Shown: piece after piece, positions 1 through 9,195 of the stretch
Numbering within the stretch: the stretch's first letter is position 1
How the letters are laid out: the number at the start of each line of letters is the position of its first letter
From: Pseudophaeomoniella oleicola
Taxonomy: Eukaryota > Ascomycota > Eurotiomycetes > Phaeomoniellales > Phaeomoniellaceae
Assembly: GCA_003868215.1 (NCBI GenBank)
Contig: QWDQ01000060.1
Span: 1-64,000 of the forward strand
Length of the DNA: 64,000 nucleotides
Reading direction: 5' to 3'
Notes under the pieces: generated by a model
Seen by the model: the letters and a program-made list of their open reading frames with translations, nothing else
What the model was told of the DNA's origin: nothing
Database searches by the model: none
Made by a program: the position numbers and the translations under genes

Positions 1-104
1 TTCTTCTTCTTCTTCTTCTTCTTCTTCTTCTTCTTCTTCTTCTTCTTCTTCTTCTTCTTCTTCTTCTTCTTCTTCTTTCTTCTTCTTCTTCTTCTTTCTT
101 CTTC
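1..104. repeat. (TTC)n microsatellite
   Basis: The window opens in a run of TTC/CTT trinucleotides with two TTTC interruptions near the right end. It continues off the left edge, so its full length is unknown. It lies downstream of the profilin gene. Confidence 0.97.
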
Positions 105-541
105 AACGTAAGCATCCTCTCCGTATTCCCTTTTCGTAAAACTTCCTATCAACCCTTCTAAAGAACGACGAGAAACCATGCTCAATAACTACTCACGTAG
201 ATATATATGTATAGACACGTATGTACGTTCGCTACTTACTAAGATACGATGAAATAACGAAGAGGTGAAGAAGGAGAGACGGTTGTAATTAGTAGGCAGG
301 TCGTCCATACAGGGTGGGGGTTTGAAAAGAGACAAAAGTCTTGAAGTTGTCAAAAAAATGTCATTTCATTTATTTCATTCGGTTCTTTCAAACCAACCAA
401 CACACCATTTCGAACTTTCTCGCTAGTATATGGGGGTTGTTTATTTCACTGCTTCACTGCTTCAGGATTGACCTTCCTTTCCGCTCCCACTCGTCTCGAT
501 CCGTGCCCCGCTCATTCTCTCATGTTCTCTAACGTATGCGC
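105..541. other. 3' flank of the profilin gene, no gene seen
   Basis: No coding region is supported here. It probably holds the profilin 3' UTR, since the profilin stop codon lies at 542-544 on the minus strand. A 63-codon plus-strand open frame at 341-532 shows no family resemblance. Confidence 0.6.
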
Positions 542-1362
542 TTAGTATCCGACACCGATCAAGTAATCTCCTAGTTGTTCCACAGTGTTGGCGGCGGAGC
601 CGGGTTGAATGTGCTCTGGATAATGTGTCACGAGGATCGCTTGCTGGGTCTTGACGATGACAACACCTTCTTTGCCCTAGAAGAGTGTCTGTTAGAATTG
701 GTCCTGAAGAGATATAGATAGGAGGTAGCTGGTAGGATGGTGCCTTTGAACAAACAGTTGGGCTGCAAGCGCAGATTGGATGCGCATCCCTCGCCCATGT
801 GCATCTGTGCGGCAGTGTTTACGTACCTTTTTCCCATATAGACTTCGGTCATCGGCCTTTATAACCACAAATCTCTCACCGGCAATATGTAGACCGTTCG
901 ACTGCACCTTCTTGGGTGTGCTGGTATCTTTGTATGAGTCGACGACTTCTTTGATTTCGGAAGGGGAGATCTGCGGCGGGGTATTTGTGTCAGTCTCGAA
1001 GTTTTCTTTTCAGGGATGGGGAAAGGATTCGGTGGTTGCTCGGGGGTAGCAATTGTACTGGGAGAGATGTGGTGGAAAGCTGCCCGCGCTGGAAGATTGA
1101 TGGTAGTAGAGACACCGTACCGTGAAACCCGGCGAGCTTGCCCAAACACTGGTTCCTTCTGAGTTAAATATGGCGGCCTTATCAACATTGCCTGTGCCGA
1201 CGAGGCTAACAACAGAGGTCAGAGAATGTCGCTCCTGGGGAAAAGATCTGTTCGAATAACGGCATCGTACCTAGTATCCACGTATGCTATTGTAGAAAAG
1301 TACCGGTCAGCTCAAGCATTTCAATGTGGTTGCGCGATGCGCTACGTACCTTGCCAAGACAT
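542..1362 (-). CDS. Profilin, actin monomer-binding protein
   Basis: Profilin binds actin monomers, poly-proline stretches and phosphoinositides in the cytoplasm and feeds actin to formins. Five exons read in order 1362-1350, 1286-1271, 1205-1121, 970-827 and 676-542, giving 130 residues, the usual profilin size. The N-terminus starts MSWQAYVDTSLVGTG, the hallmark profilin beginning, and is followed by a conserved core (NSEGTSVWASSPGF, then GERFVVIKADD). The C-terminus ends EQLGDYLIGVGY, the conserved profilin tail. The first two exons are only 13 and 16 bases, so the gene is easily missed. All junctions have GT donors and AG acceptors and keep frame. What is inferred is the exact splice pattern; the family call is very secure. 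Confidence 0.95.
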
Positions 1363-1944
1363 GATGCCCGGTTTGAAAATCGGTAGAGAGAGATGTAGAT
1401 TGACTCGAAGCCTTTGAAGTTGACTCTGAAAGGAAATGCTGCGTTGAGAAACGAGGTTGGAGGGGTAGTTGTCAAAGAAAGGGTTTTGTTGTTATGAGTC
1501 TTGTGGTGGGGGAATAGAATAGCTAAAGGTATGGATCTTGTATGTTGCAATGAAGATGACGGATTTGCGACAACTTAGGTGACTTAATACGTGTAAGTTA
1601 TTAATTACTACGTAGTACGTCGTAGGTCGTAGGTCGTAGGTGCCCATTCACTTGGTGGGTCCGTCTGCTCCCCGGCTGCAACCGTTTTCACCCCGCCACG
1701 AATATCATCAAATATCGGTCAAGCGCCAGCGAGATCAAGTTGTAATATTCTCCTCCGTATGATACAGAAATGTTCATAGATGCCAAGTTGGTCTTGGACT
1801 GCCGTCGACATTGAGCAACCGATCTTCAAGTCATATGTACAGTGTTCTATTACCACAAAGGAACGAGCAGCAATAGAGTATCCACGTATAGACATCTAGG
1901 ACTCATGCTGTACCTATATCTAGACCTGCAGGTAACAACCTAAC
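1363..1944. other. Profilin promoter and ALG7 3' flank
   Basis: No gene is supported. The stretch lies upstream of profilin and downstream of the ALG7 stop codon. It contains one exact copy of the recurring palindrome TACTACGTAGTA (1606-1617), immediately followed by three tandem GTCGTAG heptamers at 1619-1639. Confidence 0.6.
1606..1617. repeat. Intergenic palindrome TACTACGTAGTA, copy 1
   Basis: Exact 12-base palindrome, one of seven identical copies in the window, all outside coding sequence. Function unknown. Confidence 0.85.
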
Positions 1945-3478
1945 CTACACTATCGAAGGCAGTTGTCCTCTGTTATCTTCCCCGAAGACTAGAAGCGCCA
2001 TCTTATGTCTGATGATCAGTCCAAGAATCCCCAACGACATTTGCATGGTCAGAATGCTTAGTGCCAGCCGGTCTTCTCTCTTTGGTCCAAACCATACCAG
2101 CCATAGATTTAGTATAGTAAGATTCGATGATGTCAAGATTTCACCCTTTGGACTCTTCGTCAGTTCAATCAGTTTGAACGTCTCCATGAGATTCAGCGCA
2201 AAGGCGACTAGGGGCTTTGGTGGTCGTTCCCATTCCGTAACGCTGGGCTCTAGCAACCCTGTTCGTGAGTTGAACCGCGGTAACCTATGCCTGGGACAAG
2301 GAATCAAATGAAAGAGCTGCGGCATCGAATAAGCCGCGTTGAATATTTGTGGTATGAGGAGTAGGAGTAGGGTCTTTGAGAAGTGTCCAGAAATGCCAAC
2401 GACGGCGAACACCATTCCAGCGAAATAGCAATACGTATCGCCAACGAAGACACGGGCAGGGTACCAGTTATGCTTGAGCAACGCAAGTGAGACCCCGAGA
2501 AAAGGCAGGAGAAGGTACAGTGTGAGTAGGTGAGTCTCTTGAGCAGGATGAGGAGCAAAGCCGACCGGAGCTGGAAGGATATATAGTGAGGAATTTGCGA
2601 TCAGCAGAAGCGTTATGACCACAGACTGTGCAACCTCGATTCCATTGATCCCGGCAAGGATGTTGATGCAATTGGGCGAGAAGATCGAGATCATGGCCAT
2701 ATAGACGTAGTAGGCCCAGGATAGATCAATAAGGGGTGGAGACTCTGAGTGCGGCAGTAGATATGGTCGCAGTGGCGTCGGAATCACCACTGTGGTGACA
2801 CCGAAATCGACAAAGTAGACGATCAGTAAAGGGATGGCAGCAAACGCTGGGATGAGGACCTTGTGACGCCATCGAAGGTCAAATAGATCGTCTATGATGC
2901 CGAGCAAGGTGATTGACTGAAGAGTCAATATTGACGAGAGATAGGAGGCAAGCTGTGAAAGTGATCAGGAAAGCCTTCACAGTGAGAATTTCAGAAGCGG
3001 ACCTTGCTATGAGGGAAACGATGGAGGTGACGTCCAGTATGAACATGGTCCACATGGAGGACAACGTCCCTATTTCCTCCCCCTGACGTTGCTGCAACAA
3101 TGTCCTTGTAGAAAGGAAAAGGAATAAAAATCATGATAACCAGCAGATACACAATGGCACAGACGGCCCCAACACCTTCAGGACTGTTATAGTCGGCGTC
3201 AGTAGAGCGATCTGATACACCGGTCAGGATCAGCTGGTGACCTACATTTCAACCTTCTTCACTTTAGACATGTCCTTTCCTTTCAAGCCCGCCTTCATGA
3301 ACACAGGTCCAAGCCATTTGATGAAAGCATATGAAGCTGAGAATGCAATACCGCTAAACGCAAGAGAAGCAATGAGAGGTTCACCGTCACCTTGTAAGGC
3401 GTTGGCAATAACAGCAACACATGCACCGAAGAGCAGGAGTAAGGACCACGTCTCGGTACGAGTCAACTGTGCCGACAT
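1945..3478 (-). CDS. ALG7: UDP-GlcNAc:dolichyl-phosphate GlcNAc-1-phosphate transferase (Alg7)
   Basis: Alg7 makes GlcNAc-PP-dolichol, the first step of N-glycan assembly on the cytoplasmic face of the ER, and is the tunicamycin target. Three exons, 3478-3246, 3183-3003 and 2952-1945, give 473 residues, the normal fungal length. The product is a polytopic membrane protein. Family motifs visible include PFYKDIVAATSGGGNRDVV, the acidic motif LGIIDDLFDLRWRHK (Asp159/Asp160), NCINILAGING near residue 232 and RVFVGDT near 307, all conserved in the PNPT1 family. Introns are 62 and 50 bases with GTAGGT and GTCCGC donors. The start at 3478 leaves a short luminal N-terminus before the first hydrophobic segment. 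It is divergent from SEH1 with 518 bases between the starts. Confidence 0.95.
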
Positions 3479-3996
3479 CTTTCCTTCCGCACTTCTTCTT
3501 CTCCTTTACTGCGACTAGGAAGAGAATATGATATACGAGCGAGATCACCGGAGAACCATGATGATGAAGCCAGGGAGATGTAATATTGAAGGTCGAAGAG
3601 GTGACATCTGGCCTTAGCAATAAAACCGACCCTTTACTGTATTCGGGCCAATCCCTCAACGAACTGCGGAACCAATGGCGCCAAAATGACGCGTGAGTTT
3701 GACCATTTCCTTACTACGTACTACGTAGTAGTAGACGAAGATCTTCAGGGACTCAACATGAAGTTCCACTCGCCAATCGCCCTAAAGCTTTTCCCGAAGG
3801 ACATGCTATAATTCCTATGGCAGGGCTCTGTCATGCTATAGGACTGATCACAAGCCGTCTCATCATCCAACAGCAACGACGGCTTCACAATTAGCCAGCG
3901 CGCAACATCTTACAGCCAGAATGACAGGAAAAGGGTCATGAGAATGGGTGACAGGAGCAACAATCGAGAGTAATTCGGACTTCCCGGCTGGCAACC
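3479..3996. promoter_or_regulatory. Shared ALG7/SEH1 divergent promoter region
   Basis: The two start codons point away from each other across 518 bases, so both promoters must lie here. It holds an exact TACTACGTAGTA palindrome (3719-3730), overlapped on its left by a partial copy. No other site is claimed. Confidence 0.6.
3719..3730. repeat. Intergenic palindrome TACTACGTAGTA, copy 2
   Basis: Exact copy inside the ALG7/SEH1 divergent promoter region, preceded directly by an overlapping TACTACGTACTA. Confidence 0.85.
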
Positions 3997-5319
3997 ATGA
4001 CCAGAATACAAGAACTAGAGACAAATCACCATGATCGCATCACCGTTGTCGACCATAATTTGACGGCCAAACGTATGCTCACGGCTTCCGCTGATCATAG
4101 AGTCAAGGTCTATGAACGCGCAACTGTTGATGGCGAGCCTGTTTTGAAAGACACCTGGACGGCGCATAATGCAGACATCAGAGATGTGCGTTCTCATACC
4201 TCATCAGCCTGCAGACTGTAAAGGAATACTGCTGATACTGATATACCACCAATGCAGGCCAAATGGTTTCATCCTACCCTAGGGACACATATTGCGACAA
4301 TATCAAACGATCTCACTCTCAAGATCTGGGAGCATGATGCTTCCCAAGCCCCAAACTCAGGTCGGACCTTTCGTTGTATTACGAAGATATCTTCTCAATC
4401 CGGCGTCCCGTTCGTTTCCCTCAGCATCAAACATATTGCACCAGCTTCAACTTACCTCGCTGTCATCGACCGAGCCGGCAACCTCATAATTTACACGCCT
4501 GCTTCTCCAGAAACGTTCTCCGATTGGGCGGAATTCACGAAATTCAATGTTGTCGATACTGGACCACCTAGCCGTATGACTGAAACCTCTTTCACCGTGA
4601 CGTTTGACCAGAATATAACGCCAACTCCCTACATCCTGAATCTCCCATCATCAACCCAATCCATTCTCTCCCTTGCCGTCAGTTCTCTGGACCTCCTAAA
4701 GATCTACCGGTCCTCCACTATTAACACCAACGCTTTCTACGAGGCCGCTCGCTCTCCAGCGCACCCGGCTTTAATCCGCAGTATCGCTTGGTCCAACGGC
4801 AACATCCGAGGCCATGACATCCTAGCATCAGCTTGTGCCGACGGCTCGATTCGTATTTTCGACCTCCACACCTCAGCCTCCGCCGTCCTCCCCTCCGCAT
4901 CAACACAGTCCCAAGCGTCCCAACCATCATTCACGACCACCTCCAAACCCGCACCTCAATCCTCTCTCACAACCGCCATTGCAGGTCGTCCCTCCGCCTC
5001 CACCCCCAACACCAATCCCCCCACCACCCGCCAACCGCTCGGCTCCTACACCCACACCCTCACCCTCTCCGCGCTCCTCGAATCCTACCACCGCGACTGC
5101 CTCGCCGTCCGCTTCGACCACACGGGCCAATTGCTCGCCTCGATGGACGCCGATGGCCAGACGGTCTACTGGCGACGAAGCGTCGGCATCGTCGTCGACG
5201 AAATCGAAGGCCCGAAGAGCGAATGGATCGTGTTCGCGATCGAAAACGAGGATGAAAGTGAAGAGGATGTCGGTGGCGGGGCGGGTGAGGATCAAGGCGT
5301 TGATGTCATCGGTGAATAG
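3997..5319 (+). CDS. SEH1: Nucleoporin Seh1, WD40 protein of the Nup84/Y complex
   Basis: Seh1 is a WD40 subunit of the nuclear pore Y complex and of the SEA/GATOR2 complex on the vacuole. Two exons, 3997-4185 and 4258-5319, give 416 residues. WD signatures appear as LTASADHRVKVYER, HIATISNDLTLKIWEHD, DILASACADGSIRIFDLH and LLASMDADGQTVYWRR. Fungal Seh1 features include WTAHNADIRDAKW at the exon junction and the stretch SGVPFVSLSIKH. The last two WD units are separated by about 70 residues rich in Ser, Thr, Pro and Gln (about residues 285-350), unlike the compact yeast protein. The C-terminus ends in an acidic Glu/Gly tail. The alternative would be another WD40 protein such as Sec13, but the sequence pattern fits Seh1 better. 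Confidence 0.82.
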
Positions 5320-6162
5320 GAAAAGGAAAGGGAAGGAAGGAGAAATCCTGTTCAAAGCAAACCCTTGGGAAATTTCTCGAAGGTATTGATTGGCACAAAG
5401 AGATCCAATGGTCGAGGACACGGGTAATGCGATTTGCCTACCTACCTGCCTACCGTAGAACGCCGATTGCTTCGATTCGCGAAACCTTACACATATGTAT
5501 ACACCTACATAACTAGATGAAAGAAGAGATCGAGGGCTACCTAGGTATCTATCTATCTACTCCGTCTCTGATGGTCTATTGAACACTCACTCCAATAAAA
5601 GCAAAGAAAGGGAAAAAAAGGAAAAACCTTGGATCCCTACGTTTTCTTTCATATCAAAAGAATAGTAATTAGCAATAGCAGCAGTAGCAACAGTAGCAAC
5701 AGTAGCATACAACTTAGCATGTCATTCGTACACGATGTAAAAATATGTAGGTATCTAAGCAGAAGGAGAAAAAAGAAGCAGGGTTGGTCCCAACCCCGTC
5801 ATTGCCGGCCAGTTTTCGTCTGCCTACTTGCCTATCTTCCCTTGATTCCCTTAATTCCCATCGTCAACGAGGTTTCAATACCTAGCTTACACATAATGTA
5901 CGTTACATACATATCCTTTCTTTCTTTTTTTCAATTGAGAAATCATCACAAAATGATAGCATCTCCATGATAACGAAATCTCCCAAAGGAGTATCGGGGA
6001 GACGAATAGGGAAAAACAGTACTTAGATAGGCAATGAGCCCTCTCCCAGCATAAAACAACCGAACCACTGAGATCAGCCAGCGCCTTGCCGAAAGCAGAA
6101 ATCCAGAAAAAGTGCCCGACATAAAAACCGAGAAAAGACATGATCAGAGGCAAGTTGAAATT
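5320..6162. other. SEH1-SET3 convergent intergenic region
   Basis: Both flanking genes end here, so this is probably 3' UTR sequence. It holds short ATCT/CTAC runs near 5545-5562 and GTAGCAACA-like repeats near 5680-5707. A 113-codon plus-strand open frame at 5629-5970 has no recognisable domain and I do not call it a gene. Confidence 0.55.
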
Positions 6163-9100
6163 TCAGACGCCACCAGACACCGACACTTGAGTCGGTGATT
6201 CTCTTTTCATTTGCACATCAGTCGAAGGTAGCACACTCTGAACAGGTTCAGACACCGTCGAAGGTTCCGAGTCTAGAACAGCCGTTGCATCAGGAGGTTG
6301 GATCGGTAGACGAACGAAAACATCTGCAGCTTCGTTCATGGGCACATCAACACCCGGGGTATCCGAAACATTAGCCCCGACGATACTGGAGGCGTTTGCA
6401 AGGTTGGCGTTCTCGTTGGCCCTTGAAATTACATCCAACGGAGTTGGATCCTTGCTTGCTGCCTCCTTATTGTCTATCCCGGCAAGCGAATCTCCTTCGG
6501 AAAGTCCCAGAGCAATCGGGTTTGAGGCCTGAGCCTGCGTCTTTTCCACCACTGGTGTCGCATTACGTCTGCTCATGTAATCACCCAGACTGAGTTTCTT
6601 TTTTATGGGACTTGGAGCTGTGATAGAAGGGTTGGCAGACGGCGTTATTTGACCAGGCACTTGTGAACCCGTATACGCAGTTAAGGGGATTGGAGCAAAA
6701 GGTGAAGTCGCCTGTGAAGATGGCGTGCCGCCACTGTTCGTAGGATCGAAAGATGGGATTGGAGGAAGGCCCGAGAGCTGTAATCGTTGGCCGTTTGGCG
6801 GTGGCAAGGCTTTTCGGGTATGGGCTGCCTGCGACGGTAATGGGGGAGGTGAGAATAATGAACCGTCCACGAAGACTGCAGGTTTCGTCGCATTAAGGAA
6901 TGACGCGGACATCGGACTCGAAGACAACGCAGGGGGAGCAACATCCCTCATATCCGCATCATCATCATGGAGAGATTGCTCGCCTTGGATGCTGGGTAGA
7001 GGTGCCGAACCTTCTGAGACAGGGGATGGTAGAGTGTTCGCCACTGAGAAAGAAAGACGGCGGTGTTCCATCTCTTCATACTTCAAACGATCCTCATGAC
7101 AACGCTTCAGAAGACGTTGTGTCATCGTCGTGAATCTTCGCCTGTTGACCGGGGGTGATTCGACAACTGAACTCTCTTCCGTCTGAACAGCACTATCGAC
7201 ATAGGTAGGTCTGCGTAGTAGTGAGAGAAATGAAGAGGTACTTGGGGTAGATGATTTTCCGGGGTTAGCGCTCTTGCGGAGATCCGTAGATAGGGCTGGT
7301 GGGGAGTTAGAGCGGCGACTAGATGTATTGGCATCCACATAAAACGCCCTGTGACCGACCATAGGACTTGAAGGTTGGGAATATCCAGCACCACTAAGCT
7401 GCTTCGACGTGTTCACGTTAGGGGTGTTCAGTACTGAGCCACCACTAGAACGCTTCTTTTTCTTTTTCTCTTGTCGATCCTGTTCTAGACGTTCGAATGT
7501 TTTCTCAGCAGCGGCGATTTTGCGTCGCTCTCTGTCTGTCAAACCATCCCCAGGAGCGGAGTCGGCGACATTGGTAGGCGTCATGTCACGACTGCGTGGC
7601 CTGCTGCGCACAGACCCAGAAGTGGAACGATTGTCAACCAGTTCATCATCGTCCATGGCTTTCATTTCGCTGCCGGCCCTGCTCGCGCTTCGTCTACTAG
7701 CGACAGGGGGTGACATATGCTTGCTCTTCGCCGCTTTCTTCCGGCGTCCATTCGTTTGCTTGACCGCGGTACCCTCAAACATACGAGACGTGCGACGTCG
7801 ATCAAGAGGCGCAAGCATGCAAGGTTGTATACTGTCGCAGGCGCAATCACCAAAGTTTGCCAGGACGCGACTGGCCCAGACTTCAGGCGCAGGTAACTCA
7901 TATTCGCGATTGGATGAGCTTTCTTCCTTGATACTGCCACGGTTGAGCACAGCCTGGTCCAAGTACCATGAAGCGGTCAACTCAGTGCCCGCGTGAAGGT
8001 CTTCCTTGGCTACGAAACAGTAATGGTATTCGCCTCCGCTGTCGATGTAGGTCTTCATGGTGACGTTCGGTCGACAAGATCGCCTCAAATAACGAAATTT
8101 GGTGCCTTCGCGTCTGCAATCGATGTAAATCGGGAGCTGCGGGTGGAAGAAGACGAACGGTTCTGGATGCCGTAATTCTTTCCAGCGATTGGCCTCATCA
8201 AGGCAATAATCACTCAACAGACCGACCGAACCTTTGATCTCACCGACAATGTCATCCCTATGAACATCGGTATCGATCTTGAGAAGTTTCCAACTTGGAT
8301 GTTTTCCATCGACTTCCACATCCGAACTAGAAAGATCATGAAGCGAGACAGGTGGAAAAGACATTGTGGCTAACGGGGCGTCTGATTCGATGAATATTTC
8401 ATGGTAATGCCGACCATTTGCGTCCTGAGATAAAGCAAGCGGATCTTGAAGCCAGGATTTCAATCTCCTTGTTACATTGAGGGTGTTGAAATTATCGCGC
8501 ATGGTTATATTTCCCTTCCCGGGATCATCATCGTACAATTGAAGAAATTCCGAAGTGTATTGAGGGAGTACAACACCGTTGTCGCTGAAGGGTGATTTTG
8601 TTGGGCTAGGATAGGACTGGGTCGTAGAATGCGCCCGTTTCCTCGAGTCGGGGGTTAAGACTGGTATACCATTCATCGAAGTCATCGAGCCTGATGGGCG
8701 ATGGCTCGTTTTCGGTCGCTTCGCGGGTGGTGGCTGATCTCGACTCCCATAGACAGGGTCTTGCCTATCTTGAGAATGCCACCCGTTGAGTGATTCGGTG
8801 TCCTTGACGACTTTCTTCTTGTGACTCTTGGAACTCGCCCTCTTTGTCTTCCGGTCACCACCATCCATCTGCTCTCGTAGTCTCCGTTGTCGCTCGGTTG
8901 CGCGCTTGGCGTCCAACGGCCTTGGCTCGCAATCTGCGCAGTTGTGGACTTCAGGCACCTTCTTGCCATGGTAGTAACATTCAATATGCTGCCATGTCTC
9001 GCACTTTTCACAGAAGACAGTGTTGCCATCGTCATCTTGAAAATTGCAGATGCACTTGATAGTATAGGGTTCGTCGTCAGGAAGATTCGTATCCGACAAC

Positions 9101-9195
9101 GAGCCGTTAATGATAGGAGAGGCGAGAGAGGATGTGGTGACCGGATTCAATTGCGGCGTCGACTGCGTGGTGGGAGCGGAGGAGGCAACTGTCAT
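6163..9195 (-). CDS. SET3: PHD finger and SET domain protein, Set3 complex subunit
   Basis: Set3 is the scaffold of the Set3C histone deacetylase complex, which binds H3K4-methylated chromatin through its PHD finger and represses or delays transcription. A single exon encodes 1,010 residues. The PHD finger occupies about residues 43-92 (CICNFQDDDGNTVFCEKC, then ECYYH and NCADC). The SET domain runs about residues 298-413 and includes LRRSCRPNVTMKTY and GTELTASWYLDQ. Set3-type SET domains are thought to be catalytically inactive. The rest is long, low-complexity and Ser/Pro/Lys rich, with a basic coiled segment (RRKIAAAEKTFERLEQDRQ) near residue 560. Domain order PHD-SET and length fit fungal Set3 and the MLL5/SETD5 group. 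The nearest upstream gene is LEU1, 3.8 kb away. Confidence 0.92.
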   Translation of the reverse strand: MTVASSAPTTQSTPQLNPVTTSSLASPIINGSLSDTNLPDDEPYTIKCICNFQDDDGNTVFCEKCETWQHIECYYHGKKVPEVHNCADCEPRPLDAKRATERQRRLREQMDGGDRKTKRASSKSHKKKVVKDTESLNGWHSQDRQDPVYGSRDQPPPAKRPKTSHRPSGSMTSMNGIPVLTPDSRKRAHSTTQSYPSPTKSPFSDNGVVLPQYTSEFLQLYDDDPGKGNITMRDNFNTLNVTRRLKSWLQDPLALSQDANGRHYHEIFIESDAPLATMSFPPVSLHDLSSSDVEVDGKHPSWKLLKIDTDVHRDDIVGEIKGSVGLLSDYCLDEANRWKELRHPEPFVFFHPQLPIYIDCRREGTKFRYLRRSCRPNVTMKTYIDSGGEYHYCFVAKEDLHAGTELTASWYLDQAVLNRGSIKEESSSNREYELPAPEVWASRVLANFGDCACDSIQPCMLAPLDRRRTSRMFEGTAVKQTNGRRKKAAKSKHMSPPVASRRSASRAGSEMKAMDDDELVDNRSTSGSVRSRPRSRDMTPTNVADSAPGDGLTDRERRKIAAAEKTFERLEQDRQEKKKKKRSSGGSVLNTPNVNTSKQLSGAGYSQPSSPMVGHRAFYVDANTSSRRSNSPPALSTDLRKSANPGKSSTPSTSSFLSLLRRPTYVDSAVQTEESSVVESPPVNRRRFTTMTQRLLKRCHEDRLKYEEMEHRRLSFSVANTLPSPVSEGSAPLPSIQGEQSLHDDDADMRDVAPPALSSSPMSASFLNATKPAVFVDGSLFSPPPLPSQAAHTRKALPPPNGQRLQLSGLPPIPSFDPTNSGGTPSSQATSPFAPIPLTAYTGSQVPGQITPSANPSITAPSPIKKKLSLGDYMSRRNATPVVEKTQAQASNPIALGLSEGDSLAGIDNKEAASKDPTPLDVISRANENANLANASSIVGANVSDTPGVDVPMNEAADVFVRLPIQPPDATAVLDSEPSTVSEPVQSVLPSTDVQMKRESPTQVSVSGGV

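Noticed and set aside
4835-5421. Long alternative frames over SEH1
   Set aside because: Pro/Arg-rich shadows caused by high GC third positions in the Seh1 low-complexity loop.
5629-5970. 113-codon plus-strand open frame after SEH1
   Set aside because: Composition follows AGC/AAC repeats, no domain, lies where 3' UTRs converge.
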